A stretch of DNA of 64,000 nucleotides from CAWUEX02 sp038148375 (GTDB lineage Bacteria; Pseudomonadota; Alphaproteobacteria; Rhodospirillales; Rhodospirillaceae), in assembly GCA_038148375.1 (NCBI GenBank), contig JAYQVH010000003.1:124001-188000 (forward strand). The letters run 5' to 3'. Shown here in pieces: positions 27,092 through 36,100 of this stretch. The notes under the pieces were generated by a model. It had not been told where the DNA came from. It worked only from the letters and a program-made list of their open reading frames with translations, and did not search any database. Made by a program: the position numbers and the translations under genes. Numbering within the stretch: position 1 is the stretch's first letter; each line of letters opens with the position of its first letter.

Positions 27092-27822
27092 GCCGCAACC
27101 TCGCACCAGGTCAGGACGAGACACCCTTCGTCCGACGCGACAACAGCAGCATCGGGAGTCCCCTTTGCGAAAAATCGGTAACTGAGCGGACCGCACGTCG
27201 AACCGTCCGCCAATTGCCAGCACCCCGACAGCACAACCCATTCCCGCGAAAACGCCGACGGGGTCGACAATACGCCGCGCCATCCCGGCGGCAGCTTCAC
27301 CAAACCTGTATAGGCTCCGGTGTCCCCCGCTTTGCTGAGCAGCTTCAAATCAAACCGGCCATCGCCATCACCGCGGGACTGCCAGGTCATACCCGGCGAC
27401 TTAAGATGCAACACATGGCCACGCGGATCGGTCACTGGCTCAATCGCGTACTCAACCGGCTGTTTGGGTTCATGCACCAGATTGAAATCCATCTCACCGC
27501 CCATGCGGATGATACACAAGCAGCCCTTGTCGGCGCGCTCGTCGTGACCGTGCACGATGTACGGCGGGCGATAGAGGTACGACCCGTCGACCAAAGGGTC
27601 GTCGGGAATCAGCGAGACATCGCCTTCGATAATGAAGGCCTCTTCCATGCAGGTGTGATAGTGCGCCACGCCACCGCCAACCCAGTTTTCCGGAATGTGA
27701 ACATATTGGGTCACTGCCCCGGTGACCGGATCGGCACTGAGCAACTTTCGTTTAATGCCGTGCGTGCCGAGCGGTTCCCAGTCAAGCGCACCAATGGACT
27801 CGATAACCGTAGCGGGGCGCAT
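27088..27822 (-). CDS. double cupin protein (ChrR/DUF4437-like)
   Basis: The 244-residue protein appears to be two cupin domains in tandem. The first has metal-ligand-type residues in HYHTCMEEAFIIEGDV followed by PPYIVHGHDE, the usual H-x-H-x(3-5)-E ... H layout. The second (about 130-240) is weaker, with the GRFDLKLLSKAGDTGAYTGL and REWVVLSGCWQL stretches and few metal ligands. Cupins of this type are found as sugar or acid isomerases, dioxygenases and sensor domains; the reaction is not predictable. It is co-directional with the alcohol dehydrogenase gene, whose stop lies two bases upstream, so they form an operon. Confidence 0.85.
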   Translation of the reverse strand: MRPATVIESIGALDWEPLGTHGIKRKLLSADPVTGAVTQYVHIPENWVGGGVAHYHTCMEEAFIIEGDVSLIPDDPLVDGSYLYRPPYIVHGHDERADKGCLCIIRMGGEMDFNLVHEPKQPVEYAIEPVTDPRGHVLHLKSPGMTWQSRGDGDGRFDLKLLSKAGDTGAYTGLVKLPPGWRGVLSTPSAFSREWVVLSGCWQLADGSTCGPLSYRFFAKGTPDAAVVASDEGCLVLTWCEVAA

Positions 27823-27824
27823 GG

Positions 27825-28853
27825 TCAGGGCTCCGAAATATTGAGGATGATGCGGCCGACGTCCTTGGCCTCGGGACCGGTCAGCAGTTTGAACGCCTCG
27901 GATGCGTCCTCAAGGGGCATGCGGTGGGTGACCGACGGTTTTAGATCGATCTTTCCATCGGCGATGAGCTTGAGCGCCAAATTCTGATGATGACCGGCGC
28001 GCACGCCATAGACGGCGAGTTCCCGGCGCACCAAATCCCAGCCCGATACCGGCAATTGCCCGGGCGAGCCGGTGATTGCGATGCGCCCGCCGGGACCTGC
28101 GCATTTAAAACAGTGCTCCACACCCCAGTCCGTCGCCGACGTCTCCATCGCCAAATCAACGCCGCCGGGCGCGAGGGCGAGCACCTGGGCAGAAACATCT
28201 TCGCCGTGGGCCTGAATCGGCACCAGATGATCGGCACCGACCGCGCGCGCCAGCTGGGACCGATGGCCTCGCCCGCCGACGGCGATCACGGTGAGTCCGG
28301 CGGCTTTTGCTGTCGCCACCGCACCCCAGCCCATGGCGCCGACACCGAGCACGGCGATGGTTTCACCAACCTTCGGTTTCATCATATCGAACGCGTTCAG
28401 CGCATCGACAATACCGCCGAGCATCGCGCCGTCTTCGAACGACACACCATCGGGCAGTTTGGCAAGCTTACGCGCCAAAACGCGGGTGTGCGTCTGACAC
28501 GCGACCTGGCGATCGGCCAGGAGGAAGGAGTCGTCGAGGCAGAGATTGGTGCGCCCGGCGCGGCAGTTCCGGCAATGACCGCAGTGGGCCATCGCCAGCG
28601 CCGACACTCGATCACCCGCTTTGAATCCGTTGACCGCACTGCCGGACCGCTCCACCACGCCTGAGAAATCAGCGCCTATTCCGACCGGATAGTCTTTGAG
28701 ATAGCGACCGCCTTCATTTTTGTAGGCGCCGAGATCCGTGCCGTACGGCGCGTAACAGACGACGCGGACAATCACTTCGTCCGGTTCAGGATCCGGCGTG
28801 TCGATGTCAACGACGCGAAGGTCGGCAGGTCCGTGAAGCAATGCGGCTTTCAT
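27825..28853 (-). CDS. medium-chain dehydrogenase (Zn-ADH fold), catalytic zinc ligands altered
   Basis: This is a 342-residue MDR-superfamily protein. The structural zinc loop is intact (CGHCRNCRAGRTNLC) and the nucleotide-binding motif is VLGVGAMGWGAVATAKAAG. At the catalytic zinc site, the usual CGTD reads YGTD (in CYAPYGTDLGAYK) and the usual GHE reads GAD (in VGIGADFSGVV). Two of the normal metal ligands therefore seem to be missing, and the enzyme may use a different mechanism or bind no catalytic zinc. It is likely NAD(P)-dependent, acting on an alcohol, aldehyde or enone. It sits between the SUMF1-type and cupin genes on the same strand. Confidence 0.88.
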   Translation of the reverse strand: MKAALLHGPADLRVVDIDTPDPEPDEVIVRVVCYAPYGTDLGAYKNEGGRYLKDYPVGIGADFSGVVERSGSAVNGFKAGDRVSALAMAHCGHCRNCRAGRTNLCLDDSFLLADRQVACQTHTRVLARKLAKLPDGVSFEDGAMLGGIVDALNAFDMMKPKVGETIAVLGVGAMGWGAVATAKAAGLTVIAVGGRGHRSQLARAVGADHLVPIQAHGEDVSAQVLALAPGGVDLAMETSATDWGVEHCFKCAGPGGRIAITGSPGQLPVSGWDLVRRELAVYGVRAGHHQNLALKLIADGKIDLKPSVTHRMPLEDASEAFKLLTGPEAKDVGRIILNISEP

Positions 28854-28862
28854 TGCCGCAGG

Positions 28863-29789
28863 TTACTTCAGATCGCGGGCGACGCGGATACCAAACACCT
28901 GGGTTACAAAGTCCTCCGTATCACGGCCGCGGAAACTGGGCCGCTGCCACGTCGCGCGCGAGTGCCACGCACCGCCGCGCACGCCGCGACGTTCGCAGGC
29001 GCCGTCGACCTGATGGTCCGAACCATCGGTCGGTTGCACGCCGTACGGCATAATGTAGCAATCCTCGACCCACTCCCAGACATTACCAATGATGTCGTAA
29101 AGCCCGAACGGATTGGGCTGAAGCGACCCAATGGGCGCGACGATGGCATGACCGTCATCGCAGCCGACGGGATCCCACGGCCGCTGCCCCGCGGCGGACT
29201 CATCGTAGTAGTTGGCCATGAAGCAACCGGCGTCGGGATCGTTGCCCCACGCATAATCTGTCTGCGACCCGCCACGGGCGACGTATTCCCATTCCGCTTC
29301 CGTCGGCAGGCGATAGGGCTGGCCGGTCTGCTTGGCGAGCCACCCGACATACGCTTTCGCGTCGTACCAGGAAATACACGCCGCCGGTTCGTTGGCGGCG
29401 GGCGGACGCCCGTAGCCGGGATCGCGCCAGTCTTTGCCGGGAATATGCGACACCCCCGTGCCATCCCACATGCGGCAATCTGTGCCGGGTTCGTATCCCG
29501 TGTCTTCGACAAATGCGCCGAACTGGGCGTTGGAAATTTCCATCCTGCCGATCGCGAATGCATAGCCAATCGTTACCGGATGTGGGGGGCCCTCATACCG
29601 GTCTTCGGCGACACCCCCGTCATAGCCCATGACGAAATCGCCCGGCGGGATCACCACCAGCTCAGGACAATCAGCGCAGTCCTTGAATATTGCGCCGGCA
29701 TCCACTGAAAGCGTCGCATCGTCCGCGCGGGCAACGGTTGCGGTGACTGCGAGCGCAGCCACCGCAAGAGTCAGCAAACGCGCAGTCAT
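28863..29789 (-). CDS. secreted SUMF1/FGE-fold protein (paralogue 1)
   Basis: The 308-residue protein has a signal peptide (LLTLAVAALAVTATVARA) and a formylglycine-generating-enzyme-like sulfatase-modifying domain. Family stretches include LVVIPPGDFVMG, YAFAIGRMEISNAQFGAFV, YRLPTEAEWEYVARGG and FGLYDIIGNVWEWVEDCY, and it ends with RGVRGGAWHS...RGRDTEDF...FGIRVARDL. True FGE has two active-site cysteines in a CxxRYRxAAR-like region; the matching region here reads ATWQRPSFRGRD with none, so sulfatase activation is unlikely. Many bacterial homologues of this kind have unknown or ligand-binding roles. It overlaps the stop of paralogue 2 by one base. Confidence 0.9.
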   Translation of the reverse strand: MTARLLTLAVAALAVTATVARADDATLSVDAGAIFKDCADCPELVVIPPGDFVMGYDGGVAEDRYEGPPHPVTIGYAFAIGRMEISNAQFGAFVEDTGYEPGTDCRMWDGTGVSHIPGKDWRDPGYGRPPAANEPAACISWYDAKAYVGWLAKQTGQPYRLPTEAEWEYVARGGSQTDYAWGNDPDAGCFMANYYDESAAGQRPWDPVGCDDGHAIVAPIGSLQPNPFGLYDIIGNVWEWVEDCYIMPYGVQPTDGSDHQVDGACERRGVRGGAWHSRATWQRPSFRGRDTEDFVTQVFGIRVARDLK

Positions 29790-30715
29790 TAATCCGCCTT
29801 CAGATCGCGGGCGATGCGCATACCGAAGATGTGGCTGATGCGGTCTTCCGGATCACGGCCACGGAAGGTCGGGCGCTGCCAGAACACTTCAGAGGACCAG
29901 CTTCCGCCTTTGACGGCGCGGCGATCACAATTGTCGGGGGCGTAAACGGGACTTCCGTCCGTCGGTTCGAGCGGGATCGGCATGATGTAACAATCCACAG
30001 TCCACTCCCACACGTTGCCGGTCATGTCGTAGAGACCCCATGGATTGGGATCGAGCGAACCAACCGGCGAAACGATGGCGAAACCGTCATCACAGCCGAC
30101 AGGATCGTAAGGACGCTTCGGATCGATCCCAGATTTGTCGTAAATATTTGCGACGTTGCAGCCGCCGTCAGGATCGTCGCCCCAAGTGTAGGTGCCCGTT
30201 GTGCCAGCGCGCGCCGCGTGCTCCCATTCCGCTTCCGTCGGCAGGCGATAGGGCTGACCGGTCTTCTCGGCAAGCCAATCGGCATAAGCCTGGGCGTCGG
30301 TCCAGGTCACGCAGGCAACCGGTTCGTTATCGGCGGGCGGGCGGCCATAGCCGGGATCGCGCCAGTCCTTACCCGGTGTGTGATACCAATCCTCGCCGTT
30401 CCAAATCGCGCAGGCATCGCCGGACTGATGACCGGTTTCTTCGATGAACTCGCGGAACTGCGCCTGAGTTACTTCTGTGCGGCCAAGCGCGTAGGCGTAT
30501 TCAATGTTGACCAACCGGACCGGACCCTCGTAACGGGCTTCGTTAAGACCGCCGTCAAAGCCCATGATGAAACTGCCGGGAGGAATAACGACCATCTCGG
30601 GACAATCGGTGCAGTCTTGGAAAACCGCGCCGGGTGCGACACTGACGTCTGCGGCATGCGCAGAAGACAATGACGTAAGCGCCGCTGCGGCGGCGAGGCT
30701 GAAAAGGCGATTCAT
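29789..30715 (-). CDS. secreted SUMF1/FGE-fold protein (paralogue 2)
   Basis: This 308-residue paralogue of the preceding gene starts at ATG 30715, chosen for the GGGAG ribosome site upstream and the signal peptide MNRLFSLAAAAALTSLSSAHA. It keeps the fold pattern MVVIPPGSFIMGFDGG, YALGRTEVTQAQFREFI, YRLPTEAEWEHAARAG and WGLYDMTGNVWEWTVDCY, and ends KGGSWSSEVFWQRPTFRGRDPED. Like its neighbour it lacks the FGE cysteine pair at the C-terminal site. Both have Cys pairs such as FQDCTDCPEM near the mature N-terminus that may form disulfides in the periplasm. The role is unknown; pairing suggests two related substrates or a heterodimer. Confidence 0.9.
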   Translation of the reverse strand: MNRLFSLAAAAALTSLSSAHAADVSVAPGAVFQDCTDCPEMVVIPPGSFIMGFDGGLNEARYEGPVRLVNIEYAYALGRTEVTQAQFREFIEETGHQSGDACAIWNGEDWYHTPGKDWRDPGYGRPPADNEPVACVTWTDAQAYADWLAEKTGQPYRLPTEAEWEHAARAGTTGTYTWGDDPDGGCNVANIYDKSGIDPKRPYDPVGCDDGFAIVSPVGSLDPNPWGLYDMTGNVWEWTVDCYIMPIPLEPTDGSPVYAPDNCDRRAVKGGSWSSEVFWQRPTFRGRDPEDRISHIFGMRIARDLKAD

Positions 30716-30823
30716 TTTATGCTCCCTGTTATGTTGTGGCAGATCATGGCGGCTCACCGGTCGGGGCGGAAGGCACACCGGGCACATGTTCCGCCAATGA
30801 ACACATTTCGAAGAGCTATCGGC

Positions 30824-32773
30824 CTATAACTTACGGCCCAAATGGGCACCATCCTGCGCCGCCGCCCAAATATCCCGTGGCGCAACGCAATCGCCTATGG
30901 CGTACACGCCGCTTGGTACAGGCCGCGCACGCGCACCCATGGACAACACGATGTCATCGAAAGGCCCGAGTGTCCGTCCGTCGGTTGTTTCGGCAGATTT
31001 TCCCGACACCTGTTTGACGAACGCGCCCGTAATCAGATCGACACCGGCTGCCGTGAGACGCGCGGCGAACAAACTGAACTCGCCGGTGATGAACAGATCG
31101 GGCATGCCGAGCAGCGGGCTATTGGTTACAACGGAAAGGGAGGTCACATCCGGACGCGCCGCAAGCGCTTCAATCAGGTTGAGGGCCGGCCAACTTCCCT
31201 CTTCATCGATGACTAGCACCGATCCGCTCACGGCAGCGCGGCCGGCGAGGATATCGCGTCCATGCGGAAGCGTCTCCGTGCCGGGAATACCGTTGATCAG
31301 GCTGGGCCGGAATCTTTGCTGCCAAATCGAGGCCGGTTCACCACCGGTGGCCCACACCACTTCATCGGCCTCAAGCGAACTTGGATCCTCGATCCGTGCG
31401 CCGAGCCGGACCTCGACACCGAGGTGATCCAGTTCCGCACTCCACCAGTCCAGAGGCAAGCGAAATTCCTCGCGGTGCGGCGCCGACGCGGCCAGGCGTA
31501 AAGCACCGCCGAGATGATCCTCTGCTTCGTATAACGTAACGTTGTGGCCGCGCTCCGCAGCGACGCGCGCGCATTCCAGCCCCGCGGGACCGCCGCCGAT
31601 AACGGCGATGCGTTTTTTCGTTTTCACCACAGCCGGCGGGGGCAGTTCTTGTTCACGGCCCGCTTCGGGATTGATGTTGCAGCCGGCCGGCAGGGAGCGC
31701 CCGGCAAAACCAAGACACACTTGATTGCAGCCGGTACACAGACGGATGCGATCGGATTCGCCGCGTTCAATTTTGGCCATCCAGTCAGGATCGGCGATGA
31801 CCGCCCTTGCGAGACCCACCAAATCCGCCTGACCCTTCGCCAACACGGACTCCGCCTCGTCCGGTGTGACGATTCGCCCGGCGACAGTCACCGGAATATC
31901 CAACGCAGCTTTAAACTTTGCGGATAAGTCGGCAATTTGCGGGCGCGGAAACGTCATCGGCGCGATGGTTTCGGCAAAATTTGTGTTCGAGCCGCTCATC
32001 ACACTGACGTAATCGATCAGCCCCGACGCGGCGATGTGTTCGATCACCGGCAAGGACTGATCGATGGTGTAGCCGTCCGGCTCGCCCGGGATCGCGTGGT
32101 AGATCGACGTGCGGATGCCAAGCGCCATATGCGACGGCAGCTTGGCGCGGATGCCGTCGAGGATTTCGAGCACAATGCGGCATCGGTTTTGCACCGACCC
32201 GCCATATGTATCGGTGCGGTGATTGAGCTGCGGACTGAGAAAGGATCCAAGTAAATAGTCGGATGCGGTTTGCACTTCGAGAACGTCAAGGCCGGCTTGG
32301 GCGCAGCGCTCCGCCGCCGCGACGTAATACGGGATGATGTTCTTGATATCGTCCGCGGTCATCGCCCGCGGAATCTCGCCGACCTGCACGGACGGGATAG
32401 CGGACGGCGCTATCGCCGGTGCACCGCGCCGGAAGGTGACGTTGTGACCGCCGTGCCACAGTATAATTGACAGCTTGGCGTCGTGGGCGTGGACGGCGGC
32501 GGCTGTCGCCGCCAGCGATTCGACGATTTCATCGCGCCACACTTCGACTTGGCCGACCCAAGTGCGTGAGTTGGGATGTACCGGGGCGGACTCGATGCCC
32601 ACCAACGCAGCGCCGCCGCGGGCACGGGCCGCGAGATAGCTGATGTAGCGCGATGACATCAAACCGGATGAGTCGCCGTGCACCATTGAGTGCCCGGGAA
32701 TAACAACGCGGTTACGCAGATCAACCGGCCCGATCTTGAACGGGGACGTGAGGTGCGGAAATACGGCCGCCAT
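30824..32773 (-). CDS. NADH:flavin oxidoreductase fusion (2,4-dienoyl-CoA reductase / trimethylamine dehydrogenase type)
   Basis: The 649-residue protein fuses an Old Yellow Enzyme TIM barrel (about 1-340) to a 4Fe-4S site and an FAD/NAD-binding region. The barrel shows LSIILWHGGHN and YGGSVQNRCRIVLEI. The cluster cysteines are C346, C349, C353 and C365, and the dinucleotide motif VIGGGPAGLECARVAAERGH starts at 391. This is the layout of FadH, trimethylamine dehydrogenase and several enoate or demethylating enzymes. It reduces activated double bonds or oxidises N-methyl groups; the substrate here is unknown. It is co-directional with the GST gene three bases upstream. Confidence 0.92.
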   Translation of the reverse strand: MAAVFPHLTSPFKIGPVDLRNRVVIPGHSMVHGDSSGLMSSRYISYLAARARGGAALVGIESAPVHPNSRTWVGQVEVWRDEIVESLAATAAAVHAHDAKLSIILWHGGHNVTFRRGAPAIAPSAIPSVQVGEIPRAMTADDIKNIIPYYVAAAERCAQAGLDVLEVQTASDYLLGSFLSPQLNHRTDTYGGSVQNRCRIVLEILDGIRAKLPSHMALGIRTSIYHAIPGEPDGYTIDQSLPVIEHIAASGLIDYVSVMSGSNTNFAETIAPMTFPRPQIADLSAKFKAALDIPVTVAGRIVTPDEAESVLAKGQADLVGLARAVIADPDWMAKIERGESDRIRLCTGCNQVCLGFAGRSLPAGCNINPEAGREQELPPPAVVKTKKRIAVIGGGPAGLECARVAAERGHNVTLYEAEDHLGGALRLAASAPHREEFRLPLDWWSAELDHLGVEVRLGARIEDPSSLEADEVVWATGGEPASIWQQRFRPSLINGIPGTETLPHGRDILAGRAAVSGSVLVIDEEGSWPALNLIEALAARPDVTSLSVVTNSPLLGMPDLFITGEFSLFAARLTAAGVDLITGAFVKQVSGKSAETTDGRTLGPFDDIVLSMGARARPVPSGVYAIGDCVAPRDIWAAAQDGAHLGRKL

Positions 32774-32776
32774 GAC

Positions 32777-33532
32777 TCAGTCTCCCGGCGGCACGAAATC
32801 GACGTCTAACGGCACGGGTTTATCGGGAGCAGGCTTGCCCTGTGCCCGCAAAACCTCGGCGACCTTCGACTGGCAGTATTCTGCGCTGTCGTCACCGTGA
32901 TAGTCCTTATTAAAGTGCGATTGCACGGAGGGACGCTGAATCGCGGCATCCCACCAGGCCGTCAGCGCGGGGCGGCCGTCACGCCAATTCCATCCGGACG
33001 GCACGGGAGCCGGCAATCCTTTGGTGGTTTGGCGGTCCAGGTACGACAAGCCGTGCAGGGCAGATGCTTGCCCGATATCGAACGTTGCGAAACCCTTGGC
33101 CGCGTCTTCCTCCATCTGATCGACAGCGCGCACGACCTTGGCCCAGTTCCAGCTGAATACGGTTTCCCGCGGCGGCTGCTCGGATTTCTCCAACGCCATG
33201 ATGACCGTAACCTCGAATAAGGTATCGGCGAGTGCCAGGCGGCGCAGCGCGTCCCAGCGAGCCGGTCCCGACGCGGGATAAAGGTGCTTGCCGGTCGTCG
33301 AAAGCGAATCGAGGTATTCGACCACGGTTTGGCTGCCGTAAAGCACCGTGCCGTCGTCCAGCGCGAGGGTTGGAACCTTGTGCAGCGGGTTGATGGCCGC
33401 GATGGAATAGCCGTGCTTGACCGGATAGACCGGCACGAATTCCAACTGATCCCACACACCGGCTTCGTGGGCCGTAACGAGAACTTTGTGAATGAAGCCG
33501 TGAATCGGCGAATAGAACAGTTTCATGGCCAT
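32777..33532 (-). CDS. glutathione S-transferase
   Basis: This 251-residue protein has a thioredoxin-like N-terminal domain starting MKLFYSPIHGFIHKVLVTAHEAG, with NPLHKVPTLALDDGTVLYGSQTVVEYLDSL as the glutathione-binding cis-Pro and SQ(S/T) region. A helical C-terminal domain follows. An H replaces the more usual SPF(V/A)R at the start, so the activating residue may be Ser or His at the N-terminal turn. Tight linkage (three-base gap) to the Old Yellow Enzyme fusion suggests a shared pathway, possibly in catabolism of an electrophilic compound. Members conjugate, isomerise or reductively cleave substrates with glutathione. Confidence 0.9.
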   Translation of the reverse strand: MAMKLFYSPIHGFIHKVLVTAHEAGVWDQLEFVPVYPVKHGYSIAAINPLHKVPTLALDDGTVLYGSQTVVEYLDSLSTTGKHLYPASGPARWDALRRLALADTLFEVTVIMALEKSEQPPRETVFSWNWAKVVRAVDQMEEDAAKGFATFDIGQASALHGLSYLDRQTTKGLPAPVPSGWNWRDGRPALTAWWDAAIQRPSVQSHFNKDYHGDDSAEYCQSKVAEVLRAQGKPAPDKPVPLDVDFVPPGD

Positions 33533-33616
33533 GCGGCATCCCCCATCGGTTGATTGCCGCTACCATAGCGCTTTCGACCGGTTATCATGCAAGGCGAAAG
33601 CATAAGGAATGTTCGC

Positions 33617-34816
33617 GTGAGCACCAGAGAAACAGGACCCAGCCCCATCCTCAACGGCAAGATGCCGGAGATCTTCGGACGGTGTGACCCGGCCTTTCAG
33701 GCGGTCGCAGATATGTTTGAACGAAACCTTACGGGGCGTGGGGACGCCAGCGATGTTGGCGCCAGCTGCGCGGTGGCGATCGATGGCGAAGTGGTGGTCG
33801 ACCTCTGGGGCGGCTTTGCCGACGTCGAAAAGGACCGCGTTTGGCAAGAAGATACTCTGTGCTGCTGCTGGTCCGTCTCGAAAACCATCGGTGCGGTGCT
33901 GACCCTGATGATGATTGATCAGGGCAAATTGGATTTGGATGCACCGGTTGCGCGCTACTGGCCGGCTTTCGGGACCAACGGCAAGGAGGGTGTGCTCGTC
34001 CGTCATTTGCTCGATCACACCGCCGGGGTGTCTTATGTCGATGCCGAACTCGAGCCCGGTGAAGCCAACAACTGGGACACGATGATCGCGGCTATTGAGT
34101 CAACGACGCTGAATTGGCCGGCGGGATCGCGGCTCGGCTATCTCAATATGACCCAGGGGTATTTGCTGGGCGGGTTATGCAGCCATGTCAACGGCGGGCG
34201 GCGCCTGGCTCAATTTCTGCGCGAAGACCTTGCGGGACCGCTCGGGCTCGACTGGCATTTCGCGGTGGCGGACGACGTGATGGCGCGCCTCGCCACCGTA
34301 TATCAGACCGATCCGGCGATGTTTAAGCGCATCATCGAGAAAGATCCGGACAGCGTGTTTTCGCAGAGCATGAAAGGCCGCGATCATAACGAGACGTACA
34401 ACAGCGTGCAGTGGCGCAAAGCCGAGAATGGGGCCGGCACAAGCCATACCAACGCTCGGGCCATGGCCAGACTTTACGGAACATTGGCGCGGGGCGGTTC
34501 ATTGGATGGCGTGGCCGTACTTTCGCGAGACACACTGAAGCTCGCGGAAACGCAAAGCGTGCGCGAAACCTGCGCCGTCAATGGCATTGAGATGCGGTTT
34601 TCGCTGGGCTTTGAAATGAACTGCCCGCCGATTACACCGATGGGTCCGGGTGACCGGTGTTTCGGCTATATCGGCGCCGGCGGCTCGTTCGCATTCGCCG
34701 ACCCCGACGCTAAGATCGGTTTTGGCTATGGCCACAATCTGATGCACCAGGGCGTCGGACCCGGCCCGTGCGGATTGCCGCTGGTCGAGGCGGCCATTAA
34801 GTCAGTCTACGGATAA
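33617..34816 (+). CDS. serine hydrolase, beta-lactamase fold, canonical SxxK
   Basis: From GTG 33617 (AAGGA about eight bases upstream; an ATG at 33587 is an alternative), this is a 399-residue class C beta-lactamase/esterase-fold protein with no signal peptide. The nucleophile motif is SVSK (Ser86, Lys89 from this start) in CWSVSKTIGAVLTLMM, followed by LDLDAPVARYWPAF and LLDHTAGVSYVDAE. YLNMTQGYLLGGL provides the Tyr-x-Asn-like element. Unlike the two exported paralogues at 18.3-20.9 kb, it keeps the catalytic lysine and is probably an active cytosolic esterase or amidase. It is divergent from the GST gene. Confidence 0.9.
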   Translation: MSTRETGPSPILNGKMPEIFGRCDPAFQAVADMFERNLTGRGDASDVGASCAVAIDGEVVVDLWGGFADVEKDRVWQEDTLCCCWSVSKTIGAVLTLMMIDQGKLDLDAPVARYWPAFGTNGKEGVLVRHLLDHTAGVSYVDAELEPGEANNWDTMIAAIESTTLNWPAGSRLGYLNMTQGYLLGGLCSHVNGGRRLAQFLREDLAGPLGLDWHFAVADDVMARLATVYQTDPAMFKRIIEKDPDSVFSQSMKGRDHNETYNSVQWRKAENGAGTSHTNARAMARLYGTLARGGSLDGVAVLSRDTLKLAETQSVRETCAVNGIEMRFSLGFEMNCPPITPMGPGDRCFGYIGAGGSFAFADPDAKIGFGYGHNLMHQGVGPGPCGLPLVEAAIKSVYG

Positions 34817-34830
34817 GCAGCGCGGCCGCG

Positions 34831-36015
34831 TTACTTCCAGGCGCCGAAGGTAAACCATTTCAGACCATCCTGAAGTTTACCGACATTGCCTTCGATGGCA
34901 TGCGCGTCAGCCCGGGCCGCCTCCACCACGGCGTCCGCGCCATGGTTGTGCAAACTGGGAATAATGAAGCTGACAAAATTGTCGTCTGCGAATCCCGCTT
35001 TGGTGACCTCAGCCCGCACGTCCAGATCGCGCAATGACTTATAGAACGGCTCCTTATTGTAGTAGGCGTCCCAGTCTAAATAGAACTGCTCATAGGGTTC
35101 GACGTCGACATTGAGCGGCAGTTCCATGTGAATCATCAGACCGCCCGGCTTAAGCACGCGGTGACACTCCGCCAGGACTTTCGCGACGTCGCGCATCGGC
35201 ATTTCGTGCAACACCATCGCCGACCACACGAGATCCATGCTGTTGTCCGCGAACTTGAGGTCGGTTCCGTTCATCTGGTGCCAATGAATCGGATGCCCCA
35301 TCGCCTTGCTGCGGGCATGACCATACCGCACGTTGGGCGCGCCCAGATCGATGGCGTGAATCTCCATATCGGGCCAGGATTCGAGCCAAGGCAGTGTATT
35401 GAAACCGATGGTGGCTCCGATATCGATCATCGTTTGCGGTTTGAATTCAGGATAGCGGTGCCGGAGGAACGTCGCGACTGACCGCCCGGTATCGTCCATA
35501 CCTGGGCCGAGATAACCCATAAGAAAGACGGACAGTCCGTTCTCATAAAGAGCGCCCTGGGCCACATCGCCGTCGAAGCGTTCCGTATGGTAGCAACCCG
35601 GCATGAGATGGACATCGAGCCCTGAAATATACTTGGGCACTTCGAAGTCCGGCTCCAGATGCAATGTTTCGGAATCGGTGTTGTGATCTTTGGCCTTGCC
35701 GGCCAGATCTACCGACGCCCGATCGATCGACGGCAACACGGAGCGCCACACGAGCTCCTGCGTGCCGTTACGGATCGAAGAGTAGAATTTGAACACGGAT
35801 TCGCTGCGCATGGCCGCGTGAATTTCGGGCCCAGCGGCAGGTATTTGCCCCTTGGACTTTTCATAGGCAGGCCGGACGCGGCGGTCGTACACGGTTCGCA
35901 TATGGCCGGCGAGATTGCCGAGCACGTAGCGCCGCATTCCAGTCGCGAACTCCTGCCGGGCGGTTTCGTCACGCGTCGAGGAAACGGCGAGATCGTGGCT
36001 TAGTCTGGTAGGCAT
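34831..36015 (-). CDS. class I SAM-dependent methyltransferase with long N-terminal domain (GATIG variant)
   Basis: The 394-residue protein has a methyltransferase core from about residue 195: motif I is DIGATIGFNTLPWL (198-211), an unusual form of DxGxGxG, followed by IHAIDLGAPNVRYGHARS, LKFADNSMDLVWSAMVLHE and ECHRVLKPGGLMIHMEL. The first 190 residues have no fold I recognise; they share scattered stretches with the other methyltransferase at 53.2 kb, for example DETARQEF versus DELARQAF and LEPDFEVP versus LNPDLDLP. The two are therefore paralogues with the same extra domain. The methyl acceptor is unknown. Confidence 0.85.
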   Translation of the reverse strand: MPTRLSHDLAVSSTRDETARQEFATGMRRYVLGNLAGHMRTVYDRRVRPAYEKSKGQIPAAGPEIHAAMRSESVFKFYSSIRNGTQELVWRSVLPSIDRASVDLAGKAKDHNTDSETLHLEPDFEVPKYISGLDVHLMPGCYHTERFDGDVAQGALYENGLSVFLMGYLGPGMDDTGRSVATFLRHRYPEFKPQTMIDIGATIGFNTLPWLESWPDMEIHAIDLGAPNVRYGHARSKAMGHPIHWHQMNGTDLKFADNSMDLVWSAMVLHEMPMRDVAKVLAECHRVLKPGGLMIHMELPLNVDVEPYEQFYLDWDAYYNKEPFYKSLRDLDVRAEVTKAGFADDNFVSFIIPSLHNHGADAVVEAARADAHAIEGNVGKLQDGLKWFTFGAWK

Positions 36016-36100
36016 GGCGGCACCTCAAGCGGCAAAGTGATTACTTGCCGTAAGAGTACCGAGGTTCGCCAGACTCAGCAATTCGCAGATAGGATCGCTG

